Positions 50,596 through 62,376 of a DNA stretch of 64,000 bases are shown in pieces. Made by a program: the position numbers and the translations under genes. The notes beneath the pieces were generated by a model. The model was not told where the DNA came from. It did no database searches and worked only from the letters and a program-made list of their open reading frames with translations. Source of the DNA: Mammaliicoccus stepanovicii (GTDB lineage Bacteria; Bacillota; Bacilli; Staphylococcales; Staphylococcaceae); NCBI RefSeq assembly GCF_002902525.1, contig NZ_PPQZ01000013.1:1-64000 (forward strand), in the 5' to 3' direction. Every line of letters starts with the position of its first letter. Within the stretch, counting starts at the first letter, position 1.

Positions 50596-51951
50596 ATGTC
50601 TAACAATTTACAAAGGGAGTTAAGCAATAGGCATGTTCAACTGATTGCTATTGGGGGTGCAATTGGAACAGGTTTATTCTTAGGTGCTGGTGAAACGATT
50701 CATGCAGCCGGTCCTTCCATTTTATTAACGTATATCATAATCGGTTTCATACTGTTTATGTTTATGCGTGCTTTAGGTGAAATTCTATTATCCAATACAG
50801 ACTTTCACTCGTTTGCTGATGTAACACATACATATATTGGACCCTACGCTGGATACATAACAGGATGGACTTACTGGTTCTGCTGGATTGTTACAGGAAT
50901 GGCAGAAGTTACTGCCGTTGCCAAATACGTAAACTTTTGGTTTCCTGATATACCAACTTGGATTACTGCATTATTCACAATTCTTGTATTAATGACAATG
51001 AACTTAATGACCGCTAAATTATTTGGGGAGCTAGAGTTTTGGTTTTCTATCATTAAGATTACAACAATTATTGCGTTAATCGTTGTCGGTATTATCATGT
51101 TAGTTATGGCTTATAAAACACCATACGGTACAGCATCTATAACACATATTTGGTCACATGGTGGATTTTTCCCGAATGGAATTAATGGGTTCTTCCTATC
51201 ATTCCAAATGGCAACATTTGCTTTCGTTGGAATTGAACTTATAGGTGTAACAGCTGGTGAAACTAAAGATCCACATACAACAATACCTAAAGCTATCAAT
51301 AGTGTTCCTATTCGTATAATGCTGTTTTATGTAGGTTCTTTAATCATCATCATGTCAATTACACCATGGAATAAAATTGATCCATCTGAAAGTCCATTCG
51401 TTACATTATTTGGACTGATTGGAATACCAATTGCCGCAGCTTTAATTAACTTTGTTGTACTAACTGCTGCGGCATCATCTTGTAACAGTGGTATATTCTC
51501 AAATAGTCGTATGTTATATGGCCTTTCACAAAATGATCAAGCAAATAAAGGTTTTGGACAAACAAATAAAAGGGGTGTTCCTTACAAGGCGACATTGTTT
51601 AGTTGTTCATTGCTTATGATTTCAGTTATTTTGAATTACGTTATTAAAGATTCAGGAGAAGTATTCAAATATGTTACTTCCGTTTCAACTGTATTATTCT
51701 TAGTTGTATGGTCCTTAATTACGATAGCTTATATAAGATACCGTAAAATATCACCTGAGCTTAATAAATCATCTAAATTTAAATTACCAGGTGGTGTCGT
51801 AATGGCATGGATAACATTAATATTCTTCATCTTTGTATTCATACTATTAATGACAGAAAAAGTAACATTAATTGCGATTTTAATAACACCAATTTGGTTT
51901 ATACTTTTAACGGTTATGTATTTCAACCAAAAGAGAAAAATATTTAAATAA
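50596..51951 (+). CDS. aapA: amino-acid permease, CycA/AapA type
   Basis: The 451-residue APC-superfamily permease has twelve hydrophobic segments. The N-terminal signature is RHVQLIAIGGAIGTGLFLGAGETI, and the conserved FVGIELIGVTAGETKDPHTTIPKAI lies mid-protein. In S. aureus the gene at this place is aapA, called a D-serine/D-alanine/glycine transporter. The actual substrate has not been tested here. GAGGG stands eleven bases before the ATG, a rather long spacing. It is one of only two plus-strand genes and converges on pyk. Confidence 0.82.
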   Translation: MSNNLQRELSNRHVQLIAIGGAIGTGLFLGAGETIHAAGPSILLTYIIIGFILFMFMRALGEILLSNTDFHSFADVTHTYIGPYAGYITGWTYWFCWIVTGMAEVTAVAKYVNFWFPDIPTWITALFTILVLMTMNLMTAKLFGELEFWFSIIKITTIIALIVVGIIMLVMAYKTPYGTASITHIWSHGGFFPNGINGFFLSFQMATFAFVGIELIGVTAGETKDPHTTIPKAINSVPIRIMLFYVGSLIIIMSITPWNKIDPSESPFVTLFGLIGIPIAAALINFVVLTAAASSCNSGIFSNSRMLYGLSQNDQANKGFGQTNKRGVPYKATLFSCSLLMISVILNYVIKDSGEVFKYVTSVSTVLFLVVWSLITIAYIRYRKISPELNKSSKFKLPGGVVMAWITLIFFIFVFILLMTEKVTLIAILITPIWFILLTVMYFNQKRKIFK

Positions 51952-51982
51952 ATAATTTCTGAGACAAAGTCTCACAAACTTA

Positions 51983-52028
51983 AAAAGCAGAAGAAAATCA
52001 GATTCAATTCTGAAATTCTTCTGCTTTT
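51983..52028 (+). terminator. terminator of aapA
   Basis: AAAAGCAGAAGAA pairs with TTCTTCTGCTTTT, and TCAGA/CTGA continues the stem inside; TAGTTTTTATT follows. It lies 32 bases past the stop. A small GAGAC/GTCTC hairpin precedes it. Confidence 0.85.
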
Positions 52029-52044
52029 AGTTTTTATTGTCATC

Positions 52045-52364
52045 TCTTGGATTAACTGCTGAGTTATTCCATAACTTTCACCATTTCTTGGATTAATTTC
52101 CGACTTATTCCATGACTTCGCCCATTTCTTGGATTAACTTCTGACTTATTCCATGACTTTGCCCATTTCGTGGATTAACTGCTGAGTTATTCCATAACTT
52201 TCACCATTTCTTGGATTAACTTCCGACTTATTCCATGACTTTGCCCATTTCTTGGATTAACTGCTGAGTTATTCCATGACTTCGCCCATTTCTTGGATTA
52301 ACTTCTGACTTATTCCATGACTTTGCCCATTTCGTGGATTAACTGCTGAGTTATTCCATAACCT
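52045..52364. repeat. 41-bp tandem repeat, eight units
   Basis: Units start at 52045, 52086, 52127, 52168, 52209, 52250, 52291 and 52332; seven are complete and the last is cut at about 52364. All begin TCTTGG or TCGTGGATTAA. Two sub-types alternate irregularly: one with CTGCTGAG, one with TTCTGAC or TTCCGAC. Units 3-4 recur as units 7-8. In the first sub-type GGATTAACT pairs with AGTTATTCC at 8 of 9 positions, so each unit could form a small hairpin. Forty-one is not a multiple of three and no frame is open. It lies between the convergent aapA and pyk. Confidence 0.92.
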
Positions 52365-52419
52365 TATTGTATCTCCCAAAAGTTGGACCATAATTCATAC
52401 ATTAAGATTTACACTCATA

Positions 52420-52461
52420 AAAAAACGAGAAAATCACTTTTTATCGTGATTTTCTCGTTTT
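52420..52461. terminator. bidirectional terminator between aapA and pyk
   Basis: AAAACGAGAAAATCAC and GTGATTTTCTCGTTTT form a perfect 16-base stem around an eight-base loop, with T-rich and A-rich flanks. It suits pyk (minus) and any transcript leaving the repeat (plus). Confidence 0.88.
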
Positions 52462-52524
52462 GATCATGCCAGAAACGAATCCCATTTCTAGCTTATTTTG
52501 TTTACATATATATTATTATGCTAT

Positions 52525-54285
52525 TTATAATACGTTTGCATATCCTTCATATACTTTATGTTGTTTCGGATCTAATGTGATTAATGTACCGTCAACTATT
52601 TTTTGGCGAGCATTTTCTACACCTACTAAAGTCGCAACACCAAGATTCAGTCCTACTACAGCAGCATGTGAAGTCAATCCACCTTCTTCTGTAACGATTC
52701 CTTTTGCATTTTGTAAATATGGAACCATATCTGCATCTGTTGATTGTGTGATAACAATTGATTCACTTAAGTCTTTACCTTTAAGATCTTCAGCGTTGTT
52801 TGCAACAACAGCTTTACCTACTGCTGAGTTATGACCAATACCTTGTCCTTTAGCTAACTCATCACCAACTAAATGGATTTTCATTAAGTTAGTTGTGCCC
52901 GTTTCACCAGTTGGAACACCGGCAGTAATGATGATTAAATCTCCATTATCTACTAATCCAGTATTAACAGCAGTTGAAACTGCATTATTTAATAATTCAT
53001 CTGTTGTTTGTTTACCTTTTTTAACTACTGGTAATACACCCCAAACTAATGACATATGACGTGCAGTCGTTTCATAAGGTGTTACAGCAATGATATGTGA
53101 ATGTGGTCTATATTTAGAAATTGTTTGAGCTGTTGAACCACTTTCAGTAGCTGCCACAATTGATTGTACATTTAAGTTCAATGCAGTGTGTGCAACTGAA
53201 ACACCGATAGCATTGACTAAATTAGTATCTATCATTTTTGAACGATTTGATAGTAACTTTTTGTAGTCTTGAGCATCTTCAGCAGCTACAGCAATATTTT
53301 GCATGGTACGAACTGCTTCTTCAGGATATAAACCTGCTGCAGTTTCACCAGAAAGCATTACAGCATCTGACCCATCATAAATTGCGTTTGCTACGTCACT
53401 TGCTTCTGCTCTCGTACAACGTGGGTTTCTTTGCATAGAATCTAACATTTGTGTTGCAGTAATGACTGGTTTACCTAACTTATTACATTTTTGAATAAGT
53501 TGTTTTTGTACCATTGGAACGGATTCTGGTGGAATTTCAACACCCATGTCACCACGAGCAACCATTAAACCATCTGAAACTTGAAGAATTTCATCAATGT
53601 TGTCGATACCTTCTTCGTTTTCAATTTTAGGGATAATTTTGATTGTTGTTACATCGTTTTCTTCTAAAATAGATCTAATATCTAATACATCTGAAGGTCT
53701 TCTGACAAAACTTGCAGCAATAAAATCTACGCCTTCTGAAATACCGAAACGAATGTCACTTGCATCTTTATCTGTAATACCTGGAAGGTTAACTTTCACA
53801 CCTGGTAAGTTAACGCCTTTTTTATTTTTAAGTTCTCCAGCGTTATCAACTCTACAATAAACTTCACCTTTTGCTATATCTACTGATTCTACAGTAAGCT
53901 CAATTAAACCATCATCAAGTAAAATAGTTGACCCAGCTGTAACATCTTCAGCTAACTTTTCATAAGTCACTGAAAATGCTTCAGGTGTACCTTCGATTTC
54001 AGTCGTTTTCACTGTAATCTTACTTCCCTTAGTAAGTTCGATTACACCGTTTTTCATGTTATGTGTTCTAATTTCAGGACCTTTTGTATCTAATAAAATA
54101 CCAATATTTTTATTTAATTTATTACTTACTTTTCTAATTGTATCGATACGTGCTTTATGTTCCGCATGATCACCATGAGAAAAGTTTAATCTCGCAACGT
54201 TCATACCAGCAATCATTAACTTTTCTAACATTTCTTCAGATTCAGAAGCTGGACCTATTGTACATACTATTTTTGTCTTTCTCAT
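52525..54285 (-). CDS. pyk: pyruvate kinase
   Basis: The 586-residue enzyme makes pyruvate and ATP from phosphoenolpyruvate and ADP. The N-terminus reads [14 protein letters not shown], and the active-site block is [13 protein letters not shown] (Lys and Glu) followed by [14 protein letters not shown]-terminal extra domain with [21 protein letters not shown] resembles the PEP-utilising phosphohistidine domain, as in Bacillus and Staphylococcus pyruvate kinases; its Ser-His lacks the usual Thr-His pair. It is the second gene of pfkA-pyk. Confidence 0.98.
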   Translation of the reverse strand: MRKTKIVCTIGPASESEEMLEKLMIAGMNVARLNFSHGDHAEHKARIDTIRKVSNKLNKNIGILLDTKGPEIRTHNMKNGVIELTKGSKITVKTTEIEGTPEAFSVTYEKLAEDVTAGSTILLDDGLIELTVESVDIAKGEVYCRVDNAGELKNKKGVNLPGVKVNLPGITDKDASDIRFGISEGVDFIAASFVRRPSDVLDIRSILEENDVTTIKIIPKIENEEGIDNIDEILQVSDGLMVARGDMGVEIPPESVPMVQKQLIQKCNKLGKPVITATQMLDSMQRNPRCTRAEASDVANAIYDGSDAVMLSGETAAGLYPEEAVRTMQNIAVAAEDAQDYKKLLSNRSKMIDTNLVNAIGVSVAHTALNLNVQSIVAATESGSTAQTISKYRPHSHIIAVTPYETTARHMSLVWGVLPVVKKGKQTTDELLNNAVSTAVNTGLVDNGDLIIITAGVPTGETGTTNLMKIHLVGDELAKGQGIGHNSAVGKAVVANNAEDLKGKDLSESIVITQSTDADMVPYLQNAKGIVTEEGGLTSHAAVVGLNLGVATLVGVENARQKIVDGTLITLDPKQHKVYEGYANVL

Positions 54286-54312
54286 ATTAAAATAACCTCC
54301 ATAGATTTCTAT

Positions 54313-55470
<1,158 letters not shown>

Positions 55471-55503
55471 AAAAGAAAAGCCTTAATTCAGACTTTTCTT
55501 TTT
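55471..55503 (-). terminator. terminator of accA
   Basis: AAAAGAAAAG pairs with CTTTTCTTTT, just past the accA stop, with T-rich sequence after it on the minus strand. Confidence 0.8.
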
Positions 55504-55508
55504 ATTTA

Positions 55509-56453
55509 TTAATCTATATAACTACCGATATTTCTATATTTATTGAATCTATCTTCTACTAATCCCTCAGCAGTCAGTTGTTTTAAGCTCTTCATATGGT
55601 TTTCTAAAGATTGCTTAATAAGAGTAGCTTGATTTTCTACATCTTTATGTGCGCCACCAAACGGTTCTTTAATAACTTCATCTACAACGCCTAGCTCAAA
55701 TAAATCAGGGGCTGTTATTTTCATCGTTTCGGCTGCCATTTTTGCTAAACTTGAATCTTTCCATAATAATGCTGCAGCACCTTCAGGAGAGATTACTGAA
55801 TATGTACTATTTTCCAACATTAACAAGCGATTGGTAACACCTAATCCTAGTGCACCACCACTTCCACCTTCACCAATAACAATTGATATAACCGGAACGG
55901 ATAATGATGCCATTTCGACTAAGTTTTTAGCGATAGATTCACTTTGTCCACGTTCTTCAGCTGCTTTTCCTGGATAAGCGCCTTTAGTATCAATAAATGT
56001 TACAATCGGTCTATTGAACTTCTCCGCTTGCTTCATAAGTCTCAACGCTTTTCTATAACCTTCAGGATGTGCCATGCCAAAGTTACGATATATATTATCT
56101 TTCGTATCTTTTCCTCTTTGATGACCGATTACTGTAACAGGTTGTCCATCAAAATAAGCTAATCCACCAATCAATGCAGGATCATCTCTAAAGTTTCTAT
56201 CACCATGCAGCTCAATAAAGTCATTGAAAATATATGGAATATAATCCAATGTAGTTGGCCTTTCTTGTAATCTAGCAACTTGTACTCTATCCCAAGGCTC
56301 TAATTTGTCATATATTCTTTCAGTTTCTTTAACTAATGTTGCTTCTAACATTTCAATATCATCAGTTAAATCTACATCATGTTTTTCTTGATATGTTTTC
56401 AATGATTTTATTTTTTCTTTAATTTCTTCTAAAGGTTTTTCAAATTCAAGCAT
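55509..56453 (-). CDS. accA: acetyl-CoA carboxylase carboxyltransferase alpha
   Basis: The 314-residue subunit, with AccD, transfers CO2 from biotin to acetyl-CoA to make malonyl-CoA for fatty-acid synthesis. Crotonase-type features include [49 protein letters not shown] and [12 protein letters not shown] with the oxyanion glycines. It overlaps the end of accD by eight bases, a fixed stoichiometry arrangement, and its start has a modest ribosome site inside accD. Confidence 0.97.
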   Translation of the reverse strand: MLEFEKPLEEIKEKIKSLKTYQEKHDVDLTDDIEMLEATLVKETERIYDKLEPWDRVQVARLQERPTTLDYIPYIFNDFIELHGDRNFRDDPALIGGLAYFDGQPVTVIGHQRGKDTKDNIYRNFGMAHPEGYRKALRLMKQAEKFNRPIVTFIDTKGAYPGKAAEERGQSESIAKNLVEMASLSVPVISIVIGEGGSGGALGLGVTNRLLMLENSTYSVISPEGAAALLWKDSSLAKMAAETMKITAPDLFELGVVDEVIKEPFGGAHKDVENQATLIKQSLENHMKSLKQLTAEGLVEDRFNKYRNIGSYID

Positions 56454-57315
56454 TATTTTTCACCTCATTATAATGCATTTTCAAGACTGTACTCAGTGTT
56501 TGATACATGTCTTTTCTGTGCACTACTTTATCTAACTGTCCATGCTCTAATAAAAATTCGGCAGTTTGGAAATCGTCTGGAAGCTTTTCGCTTATAGTTT
56601 GTTCTATTATTCTTCTACCAGCAAAGCCAATTAACGCTTTAGGTTCAGCGAAATTCAAATCTCCAACAGAAGCAAAACTCGCAGAAACACCGCCTGTTGT
56701 TGGATGTGTCATGTATGATATAAACAGTAATCCTTTATCACTATGACGTTTAATAGATACGCTCGTTTTTGCCATTTGCATTAATGAAATAATACCCTCT
56801 TGCATACGTGCACCACCACTTGCCGTAAAAAGCACAAATGGTAAATGATGTTCAGTACAATAATCTACAATACGGCATATTTTTTCACCTACTACTGCAC
56901 CCATACTTCCCATTCTAAATCTAGAATCCATTACACAAACTCCGTAAGGAATACCTTCAATTTTAGAAATTCCTGTTACAACTGCATCATTTAACCCAGT
57001 TTTCTTTCTATCTTTTTCTAACTTGTCCTCATAGCCAGGAAAATTTAATGAGTTCGATGCCGTCATTCCAGCATCAAATTCTTTAAATGATCCTTCATCA
57101 CTAATTGCTCTAATTCTGTCGTGAGCAGTTAAAGGAATATGGTGATCACAATTAAAACACACATTTAAATTTTGAACGAGTTCCTTTGTATACATGATTT
57201 TCTTACATTTAGGACATTTAGTCATAATACCTTCAGGCACATCGTTATCTTTACTATTTTGAACAGTTACATATTTTTTCTTTTTTTGATTTCGATTAAA
57301 TAAATCTTTAAACAT
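56446..57315 (-). CDS. accD: acetyl-CoA carboxylase carboxyltransferase beta
   Basis: The 289-residue subunit has the N-terminal zinc ribbon with Cys34, Cys37, Cys53 and Cys56 (CPKC...CFNC). The crotonase-like fold follows with [22 protein letters not shown] and [14 protein letters not shown]. The start at 57315 has an AGGGGG site. It lies between the GntR-type gene (12 bases upstream) and accA, which it overlaps. The three should be one operon with the malic enzyme gene. Confidence 0.97.
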   Translation of the reverse strand: MFKDLFNRNQKKKKYVTVQNSKDNDVPEGIMTKCPKCKKIMYTKELVQNLNVCFNCDHHIPLTAHDRIRAISDEGSFKEFDAGMTASNSLNFPGYEDKLEKDRKKTGLNDAVVTGISKIEGIPYGVCVMDSRFRMGSMGAVVGEKICRIVDYCTEHHLPFVLFTASGGARMQEGIISLMQMAKTSVSIKRHSDKGLLFISYMTHPTTGGVSASFASVGDLNFAEPKALIGFAGRRIIEQTISEKLPDDFQTAEFLLEHGQLDKVVHRKDMYQTLSTVLKMHYNEVKNNA

Positions 57316-57327
57316 GTCACTACCCCC

Positions 57328-57789
57328 TTAACCTTCTTTAGAAGTTCCTTTTTCAAATCTATCACTATACTGAGATAATATCTTCCAAATAATATACATG
57401 ATTTGATTATTGTTTGAAGTTACTAGACTTTCTTTAGAATTCGTTTCTATATCACTATTTTCTTCACAATAATGTTCAATCATCCATTTCACTTCATTAA
57501 TTTCATCTAACTGTGAATCATTTCGTATTAGAAAACTTCCAATTAAATCAAAAAGTTGGTGTTGATACATATCACTTAAGAATGTACCTTCACCTCTTCT
57601 TGTATGTATAACACCTAGAAGCTCTAAAGCTCTAAGTGCTTCTCTAATGCTTGAACGACCCACTTGAAGCGTTTCACTAAGAAATCTTTCAGAAGGTAAT
57701 TTTTCGCCCACTTGAATATTTTTTTCATCAATAATTGCTTGAACTTGTTCAACAATCTTAATTAAACCTTTTTGTTTTTCTTTATCCAA
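57328..57789 (-). CDS. short GntR/FadR-type regulator
   Basis: The 153-residue protein has an N-terminal winged helix of the GntR family (VGEKLPSERFLSETLQVGRSSIREALRALELLGVIHTRRGEGTFL, about 27-71). The C-terminal part, about 80 residues, is far shorter than the ~150-residue FCD domain of FadR relatives, and its metal-binding histidines are not evident. The start is a TTG at 57789 with GGAAGGAG eight bases upstream. It sits between the malic enzyme gene and accD, as in Bacillus. It may sense a lipid or carbon metabolite and control its own operon; the effector is unknown. Confidence 0.82.
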   Translation of the reverse strand: MDKEKQKGLIKIVEQVQAIIDEKNIQVGEKLPSERFLSETLQVGRSSIREALRALELLGVIHTRRGEGTFLSDMYQHQLFDLIGSFLIRNDSQLDEINEVKWMIEHYCEENSDIETNSKESLVTSNNNQIMYIIWKILSQYSDRFEKGTSKEG

Positions 57790-57809
57790 CGTGGTAACTC
57801 CTTCCGAAA

Positions 57810-59039
57810 TTATGATAAATCAGCTAGTTCATAAGTTTTACGTTCAATCTCATCTATATCAGCTTCAATACGTGCTACACCTGATTCCATTCCTGCTTTC
57901 GCAACCGCTTTTGCAACATTCGGTGCAACTCTAGGATCAAATGGTCCAGGAATAACATAATCAGCGTTAAGTTCATCTTCAGTTATTAATCCGGCTATCG
58001 CTTCTACAGCTGCTTGCTTCATTTCTTCATTTATATGTGTTGCACGTATATCAAGTGCACCCCTAAAAATACCAGGAAATGCTAATACGTTGTTAATTTG
58101 ATTAGGAAAATCTGATCGACCTGTTCCAATAACTTTTGCTCCTGCTTTTTTAGCAATATCTGGCATAATTTCTGGAACTGGATTTGCCATTGCGAATATA
58201 ATAGGTTCATCAGCCATTTTCTCTACCATCTCTTCGGTTAAAGCGCCTTCTACTGAAACGCCTACGAAGACATCTGCATCTTGAATAACATCGTCTAATT
58301 TACCTTCAATTTTATCTTTGTTCGTCCACTTAGCTACAAAATCTTTCGTTGGATTCATACCATAAGGACGGTCTTCGTATATAGCACCTTTAGAATCACA
58401 CATAATCATGTTTCTAACACCATAACTATATAATAATTTAATAATTGCAATACCTGCTGCACCTGCACCATTTAATACAACTTTAATATCAGAGATTTTT
58501 CTATCTGTAATTTTAAGCGCATTAATCAAGCCAGCAACTGTTACTATTGCTGTACCATGTTGATCATCATGGAAGACTGGGATTTTAGTTTCTTTCTTTA
58601 GTCTTTCTTCTATTTCAAAACATCTTGGCGCTGAAATATCTTCTAAATTTACACCACCATAGTTTGGTTCTAATAATTTAACTGTTTCAACAATTTTGTC
58701 GACGTCTTTTGTATTTAAAGCAATTGGTATACCATCTACTCCTGCAAAACTCTTGAATAGTACTGCTTTACCTTCCATAACCGGAATACTTGCTTCAGGG
58801 CCAATGTCACCAAGACCTAATACTGCTGTACCATCTGTTATAACTGCGACAGCATTTGATTTCATTGTATAATCGTATACTTTTCGAACATCTTCATGTA
58901 TATCTTTACATGGTTCTGCTACACCAGGAGAATAAGCAAGACTTAATTCTTCTTTGTTTGTAACTTTAACTTTACCGTATACCCCTAATTTACCTTGTTT
59001 TTCTTTATGCATATATAAAGCATCGTCTCTTAATGACAA
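57810..59039 (-). CDS. NAD(P)-dependent malic enzyme
   Basis: The 409-residue enzyme decarboxylates malate to pyruvate. Substrate and metal sites are visible in SLAYSPGVAEPCKDI, KAVLFKSFAGVDG, FHDDQHGTAIVTVAGL and the NAD site GAGAAGIAIIKLL. It belongs to the short (YtsJ-like) type. I start at the TTG at 59039 (LSLRDDAL, read as Met): GAAGGG stands nine bases upstream, and staphylococcal relatives begin MSLR. An upstream in-frame ATG at 59048 overlaps the site. It heads the operon with the GntR gene and accDA. Confidence 0.93.
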   Translation of the reverse strand: MSLRDDALYMHKEKQGKLGVYGKVKVTNKEELSLAYSPGVAEPCKDIHEDVRKVYDYTMKSNAVAVITDGTAVLGLGDIGPEASIPVMEGKAVLFKSFAGVDGIPIALNTKDVDKIVETVKLLEPNYGGVNLEDISAPRCFEIEERLKKETKIPVFHDDQHGTAIVTVAGLINALKITDRKISDIKVVLNGAGAAGIAIIKLLYSYGVRNMIMCDSKGAIYEDRPYGMNPTKDFVAKWTNKDKIEGKLDDVIQDADVFVGVSVEGALTEEMVEKMADEPIIFAMANPVPEIMPDIAKKAGAKVIGTGRSDFPNQINNVLAFPGIFRGALDIRATHINEEMKQAAVEAIAGLITEDELNADYVIPGPFDPRVAPNVAKAVAKAGMESGVARIEADIDEIERKTYELADLS

Positions 59040-59108
59040 AATAATCATCCCTTCAGTTTTGAATCTCTTCATATATTATACACGAAACTTAATTGTTTTA
59101 ATTAAAAA

Positions 59109-59140
59109 ATTCTTCACAGTGGTCTGACCACCATGAAGAA
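59109..59140 (-). terminator. terminator of dnaE
   Basis: TTCTTCA...GTGGT pairs with ACCAC...TGAAGAA, and on the minus strand a run of T follows. It lies about 30 bases past the dnaE stop and before the malic enzyme gene. Confidence 0.88.
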
Positions 59141-59172
59141 TACTATATCATAATTTATTTAATTAATAAAGA

Positions 59173-62100
59173 CTATAATAGACGTACGTTTTCATTTCCT
59201 AAGTCATTAATTAAATCGATGATATTACCCTTTTCAACATTTAAATATCCTATGAAATTAGTCGTAAAATCCACATCATTAAAATATGTTATTTTAATTT
59301 CACTAGTGTTTGCCTTTGTTACCCATTCTTTCATATCCGTTACGTTACGTACCATGATTTCTTTAGCTGTTTCTAATTTTTTCTTTCTATATGTCTCAAG
59401 TGTTTCAAGATGATTTATAATCAGCTGCATTTTGTCATTTCTTTTTTCGAATTTACCTTGAATGATAAGTGGTTTATTTTCAATATTTATATTGTCTAAT
59501 GATTTGTAAGTATCAGGAAAAATAACGCCTTCTATTTCGTTTATACCATCCATTATATTAACAAAAGCCATATTTTGACCTTTTTTAGTTCTAATTTTTC
59601 TAAGTGAAGGAATCATAACAAGCATTGGGACTTTTTCATTTTGAACGTTTAATGGGTATATTGATAGAAATTGATTTTCTTTAAATAAAGTTATAATTGG
59701 ATGATCTGTAACATAGAAACCTAAATATTCACGTTCATATTCACTTTTCGTAATACTTGGCATCTCTTCGACTTCTTTGATTTCTTTCTTTACATTTAAT
59801 CCTAGTTCAGCTAATAAGTTATTTGCATCACCGACGGATTCGCTACTTTCATATACATCATCTATAGATTGTAAAAGTGTTGCTCTTGTTAACTTAAAAT
59901 CATCTAGTGCCCCAGCATAAACTAAGGCTTGAATTAACTTTTTATTTTTCACTTTACTTGGTAATCTATGCACTAAATCATGTAGATTTTGATATATGCC
60001 TTTAGATTTACGTTCATCTATCATTGCTTTTACGCTTTGATAACCGACATTTTTAATTGCACCTAGTGATGTGTAGATGCCTTTTTTAGTTGCTTTATAG
60101 AACCATTCACTATTATTGATTGATGGTGGAAATATGTTAACACCTATACGCTTCATTTCGGTTATGATTTGTTCTGTTTTAGATTCATTTCCAACTACAT
60201 TTGATAATATTGAAGCATAGAAATAAGTCGGATAATGTACTTTTAAATAAGTCATAATATATGCAATTTTACTGTAAGCAACTGCATGTGCTTTTGGATA
60301 TCCATAATCAGCAAATTTAAGTATTAAATCAAATATTTTGATTGCTGTCGTTTCTTCATATCCTCTTTCAAGACTTCCATTGATAAAATGCTTTCTTTCA
60401 TTTTCTAAAACGGATCGGTTCTTCTTACTCATTGCTCTTCTTAAAATGTCCGCCTCACCATATGAGAAGCCCGCAAACTTACTTGCAATTTGCATGATTT
60501 GTTCTTGATATATAATAACCCCATATGTAGATTTTAAAATACCTTCTAAATCTGGATGTAAATATTCAATTGTTTCTTCATGTTTACGTCTTTTGATATA
60601 GGTAGGAATTTCTTCCATTGGCCCCGGTCTATACAATGATGTAACAGCTACAATATCTGAAAAATGATCTGGTTTCAGTCTTTTTAGCACACTTCGCACG
60701 CCTTGAGATTCAAGTTGAAATATACCGGTCGTTTCTCCGCGTGATAACAGTTGGAAAACTTTAGTATCATCGAATGGAATCTTTTCGATATCAATATCAA
60801 TTTGTTCTTGAAATTTCACCTGATTTACGACTTGCTGAATGATAGACAAGTTTCTTAAACCTAAGAAATCTATCTTCAACAGTCCTAACTTTTCCGTTTC
60901 AGTCATTGTCCATTGCGTTAATACACCTGTATCACCCATCATTGTTGGCACAAATTGATGTAAAGGTTGATCATTAATAATAATACCTGCAGCGTGTGTT
61001 GACGTATGTCTTGGAAGTCCTTCTAGTTGTTTACTGAGGTGGAACCATTTTTCATGTAGGTGATTTTGATTTACAAATTGTTTAAACGCATCAGACTCAT
61101 ATGCTTCATTTAAAGTAATACCTAACTTATGAGGAATTAATTTAGATATATAATTTAGTGTTGCTTCATCAAATTGTAGTATTCTACCAACATCACGTGC
61201 TACTGCTCTAGCTAATAAATGACCATATGTGACTATACCTGCCACACGATTATCACCGTATTTATCTTGTACATATTGTATAACTTTATCTCTCTTTGTA
61301 TCTTGGAAGTCAATATCAATATCAGGCATAGTGACACGTTCAGGATTCAAAAATCGTTCAAATAATAAATCATATTTTATCGGGTCAATTGTTGTAATAT
61401 TTAATACATAGCTAACTAGTGAACCTCCAGAAGAACCACGTCCTGGCCCTACTAGTACATCATGTGATTTAGCATAATTAATTAAATCACTTACAATTAA
61501 AAAATAATCTGCATATCCCATAGAAACGATGATGTCATATTCGTATTTAAGTCTGTCTTCATATTGTTTATTAAATTGTGGGTATTTCTGCTTGTTTTCT
61601 TCTAGTAATTGCCATAAATAGTCATTACTATTCGAAGCATTTGGTGTATTATATTTAGGCAATAAATCTTGATTATATTTAATATCGACAGTACATTTAT
61701 CAGCTATTTCATCAGTTATATTTAGATGACTTTGTAATATATTTAATGCTGTTAGCTCATCTTCTGCATAAAAATGATGATGATAGTTCGTATTAAAGTC
61801 ACTTATCGTTAACTTTTCATTGTTCTTAATTGCCTTTAAAGCTACTAAACTATCACTGTCTTCCTTATTTAAATATAATGCAGATTGCATAAATACTGCT
61901 CTATGATTTGATTCTATATTGGAATCATGCGAAATATATTTATCATCCTCGTTGATATTTATATAATTAAAAAGATGCTCATTATCATTATTCAACTGTT
62001 TAGCAATGATGATGAGCCCTTCAGAATACGTATTTACCCATTCGATCGGCACATAATGTCTTTCTTTAATCGAAATAGCCGATGACAGTTTAATTAAATT

Positions 62101-62364
62101 ATCATAACCAGCATTGTCTTTTGCGAGTAATACACATTCTAATTGATTTAATTGATCATCTAAAAATATAGTCAATCCAAATATAGCTTTAATTCCCGCT
62201 TGCTGGCACTCATCATAAAATTGTAATGCACCGTGCATGACATTTAAATCTGTTAAAGCAAGCGCTTGATAATTTTCATTTTTAGCTTTATTAACCACTT
62301 CTTTAATTCTTATACTGGAATTTAATAAATCATAAGATGAATGGACATTTAAATGACTTACCAT
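59173..62364 (-). CDS. dnaE: DNA polymerase III alpha subunit DnaE
   Basis: The 1063-residue polymerase is the DnaE1-type enzyme of low-GC Gram-positives; it extends primers, chiefly on the lagging strand, alongside PolC. The N-terminal PHP domain starts HLNVHSSYDLLNS. The catalytic core has GPGRGSSGGS (307-316) and the metal site PDIDIDF (347-353), followed by TSTHAAGIII and FLGLRNLSI. Helix-hairpin-helix and OB-fold segments follow to the C-terminus. AGGAGG precedes the ATG. It follows nrnA by twelve bases. Confidence 0.97.
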   Translation of the reverse strand: MVSHLNVHSSYDLLNSSIRIKEVVNKAKNENYQALALTDLNVMHGALQFYDECQQAGIKAIFGLTIFLDDQLNQLECVLLAKDNAGYDNLIKLSSAISIKERHYVPIEWVNTYSEGLIIIAKQLNNDNEHLFNYININEDDKYISHDSNIESNHRAVFMQSALYLNKEDSDSLVALKAIKNNEKLTISDFNTNYHHHFYAEDELTALNILQSHLNITDEIADKCTVDIKYNQDLLPKYNTPNASNSNDYLWQLLEENKQKYPQFNKQYEDRLKYEYDIIVSMGYADYFLIVSDLINYAKSHDVLVGPGRGSSGGSLVSYVLNITTIDPIKYDLLFERFLNPERVTMPDIDIDFQDTKRDKVIQYVQDKYGDNRVAGIVTYGHLLARAVARDVGRILQFDEATLNYISKLIPHKLGITLNEAYESDAFKQFVNQNHLHEKWFHLSKQLEGLPRHTSTHAAGIIINDQPLHQFVPTMMGDTGVLTQWTMTETEKLGLLKIDFLGLRNLSIIQQVVNQVKFQEQIDIDIEKIPFDDTKVFQLLSRGETTGIFQLESQGVRSVLKRLKPDHFSDIVAVTSLYRPGPMEEIPTYIKRRKHEETIEYLHPDLEGILKSTYGVIIYQEQIMQIASKFAGFSYGEADILRRAMSKKNRSVLENERKHFINGSLERGYEETTAIKIFDLILKFADYGYPKAHAVAYSKIAYIMTYLKVHYPTYFYASILSNVVGNESKTEQIITEMKRIGVNIFPPSINNSEWFYKATKKGIYTSLGAIKNVGYQSVKAMIDERKSKGIYQNLHDLVHRLPSKVKNKKLIQALVYAGALDDFKLTRATLLQSIDDVYESSESVGDANNLLAELGLNVKKEIKEVEEMPSITKSEYEREYLGFYVTDHPIITLFKENQFLSIYPLNVQNEKVPMLVMIPSLRKIRTKKGQNMAFVNIMDGINEIEGVIFPDTYKSLDNINIENKPLIIQGKFEKRNDKMQLIINHLETLETYRKKKLETAKEIMVRNVTDMKEWVTKANTSEIKITYFNDVDFTTNFIGYLNVEKGNIIDLINDLGNENVRLL

Positions 62365-62376
62365 GCGCTATACCTC

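Noticed and set aside
52045-52364. CRISPR array
   Set aside because: The units are contiguous with no unique spacers, differ among themselves, and no cas genes are present in the window.
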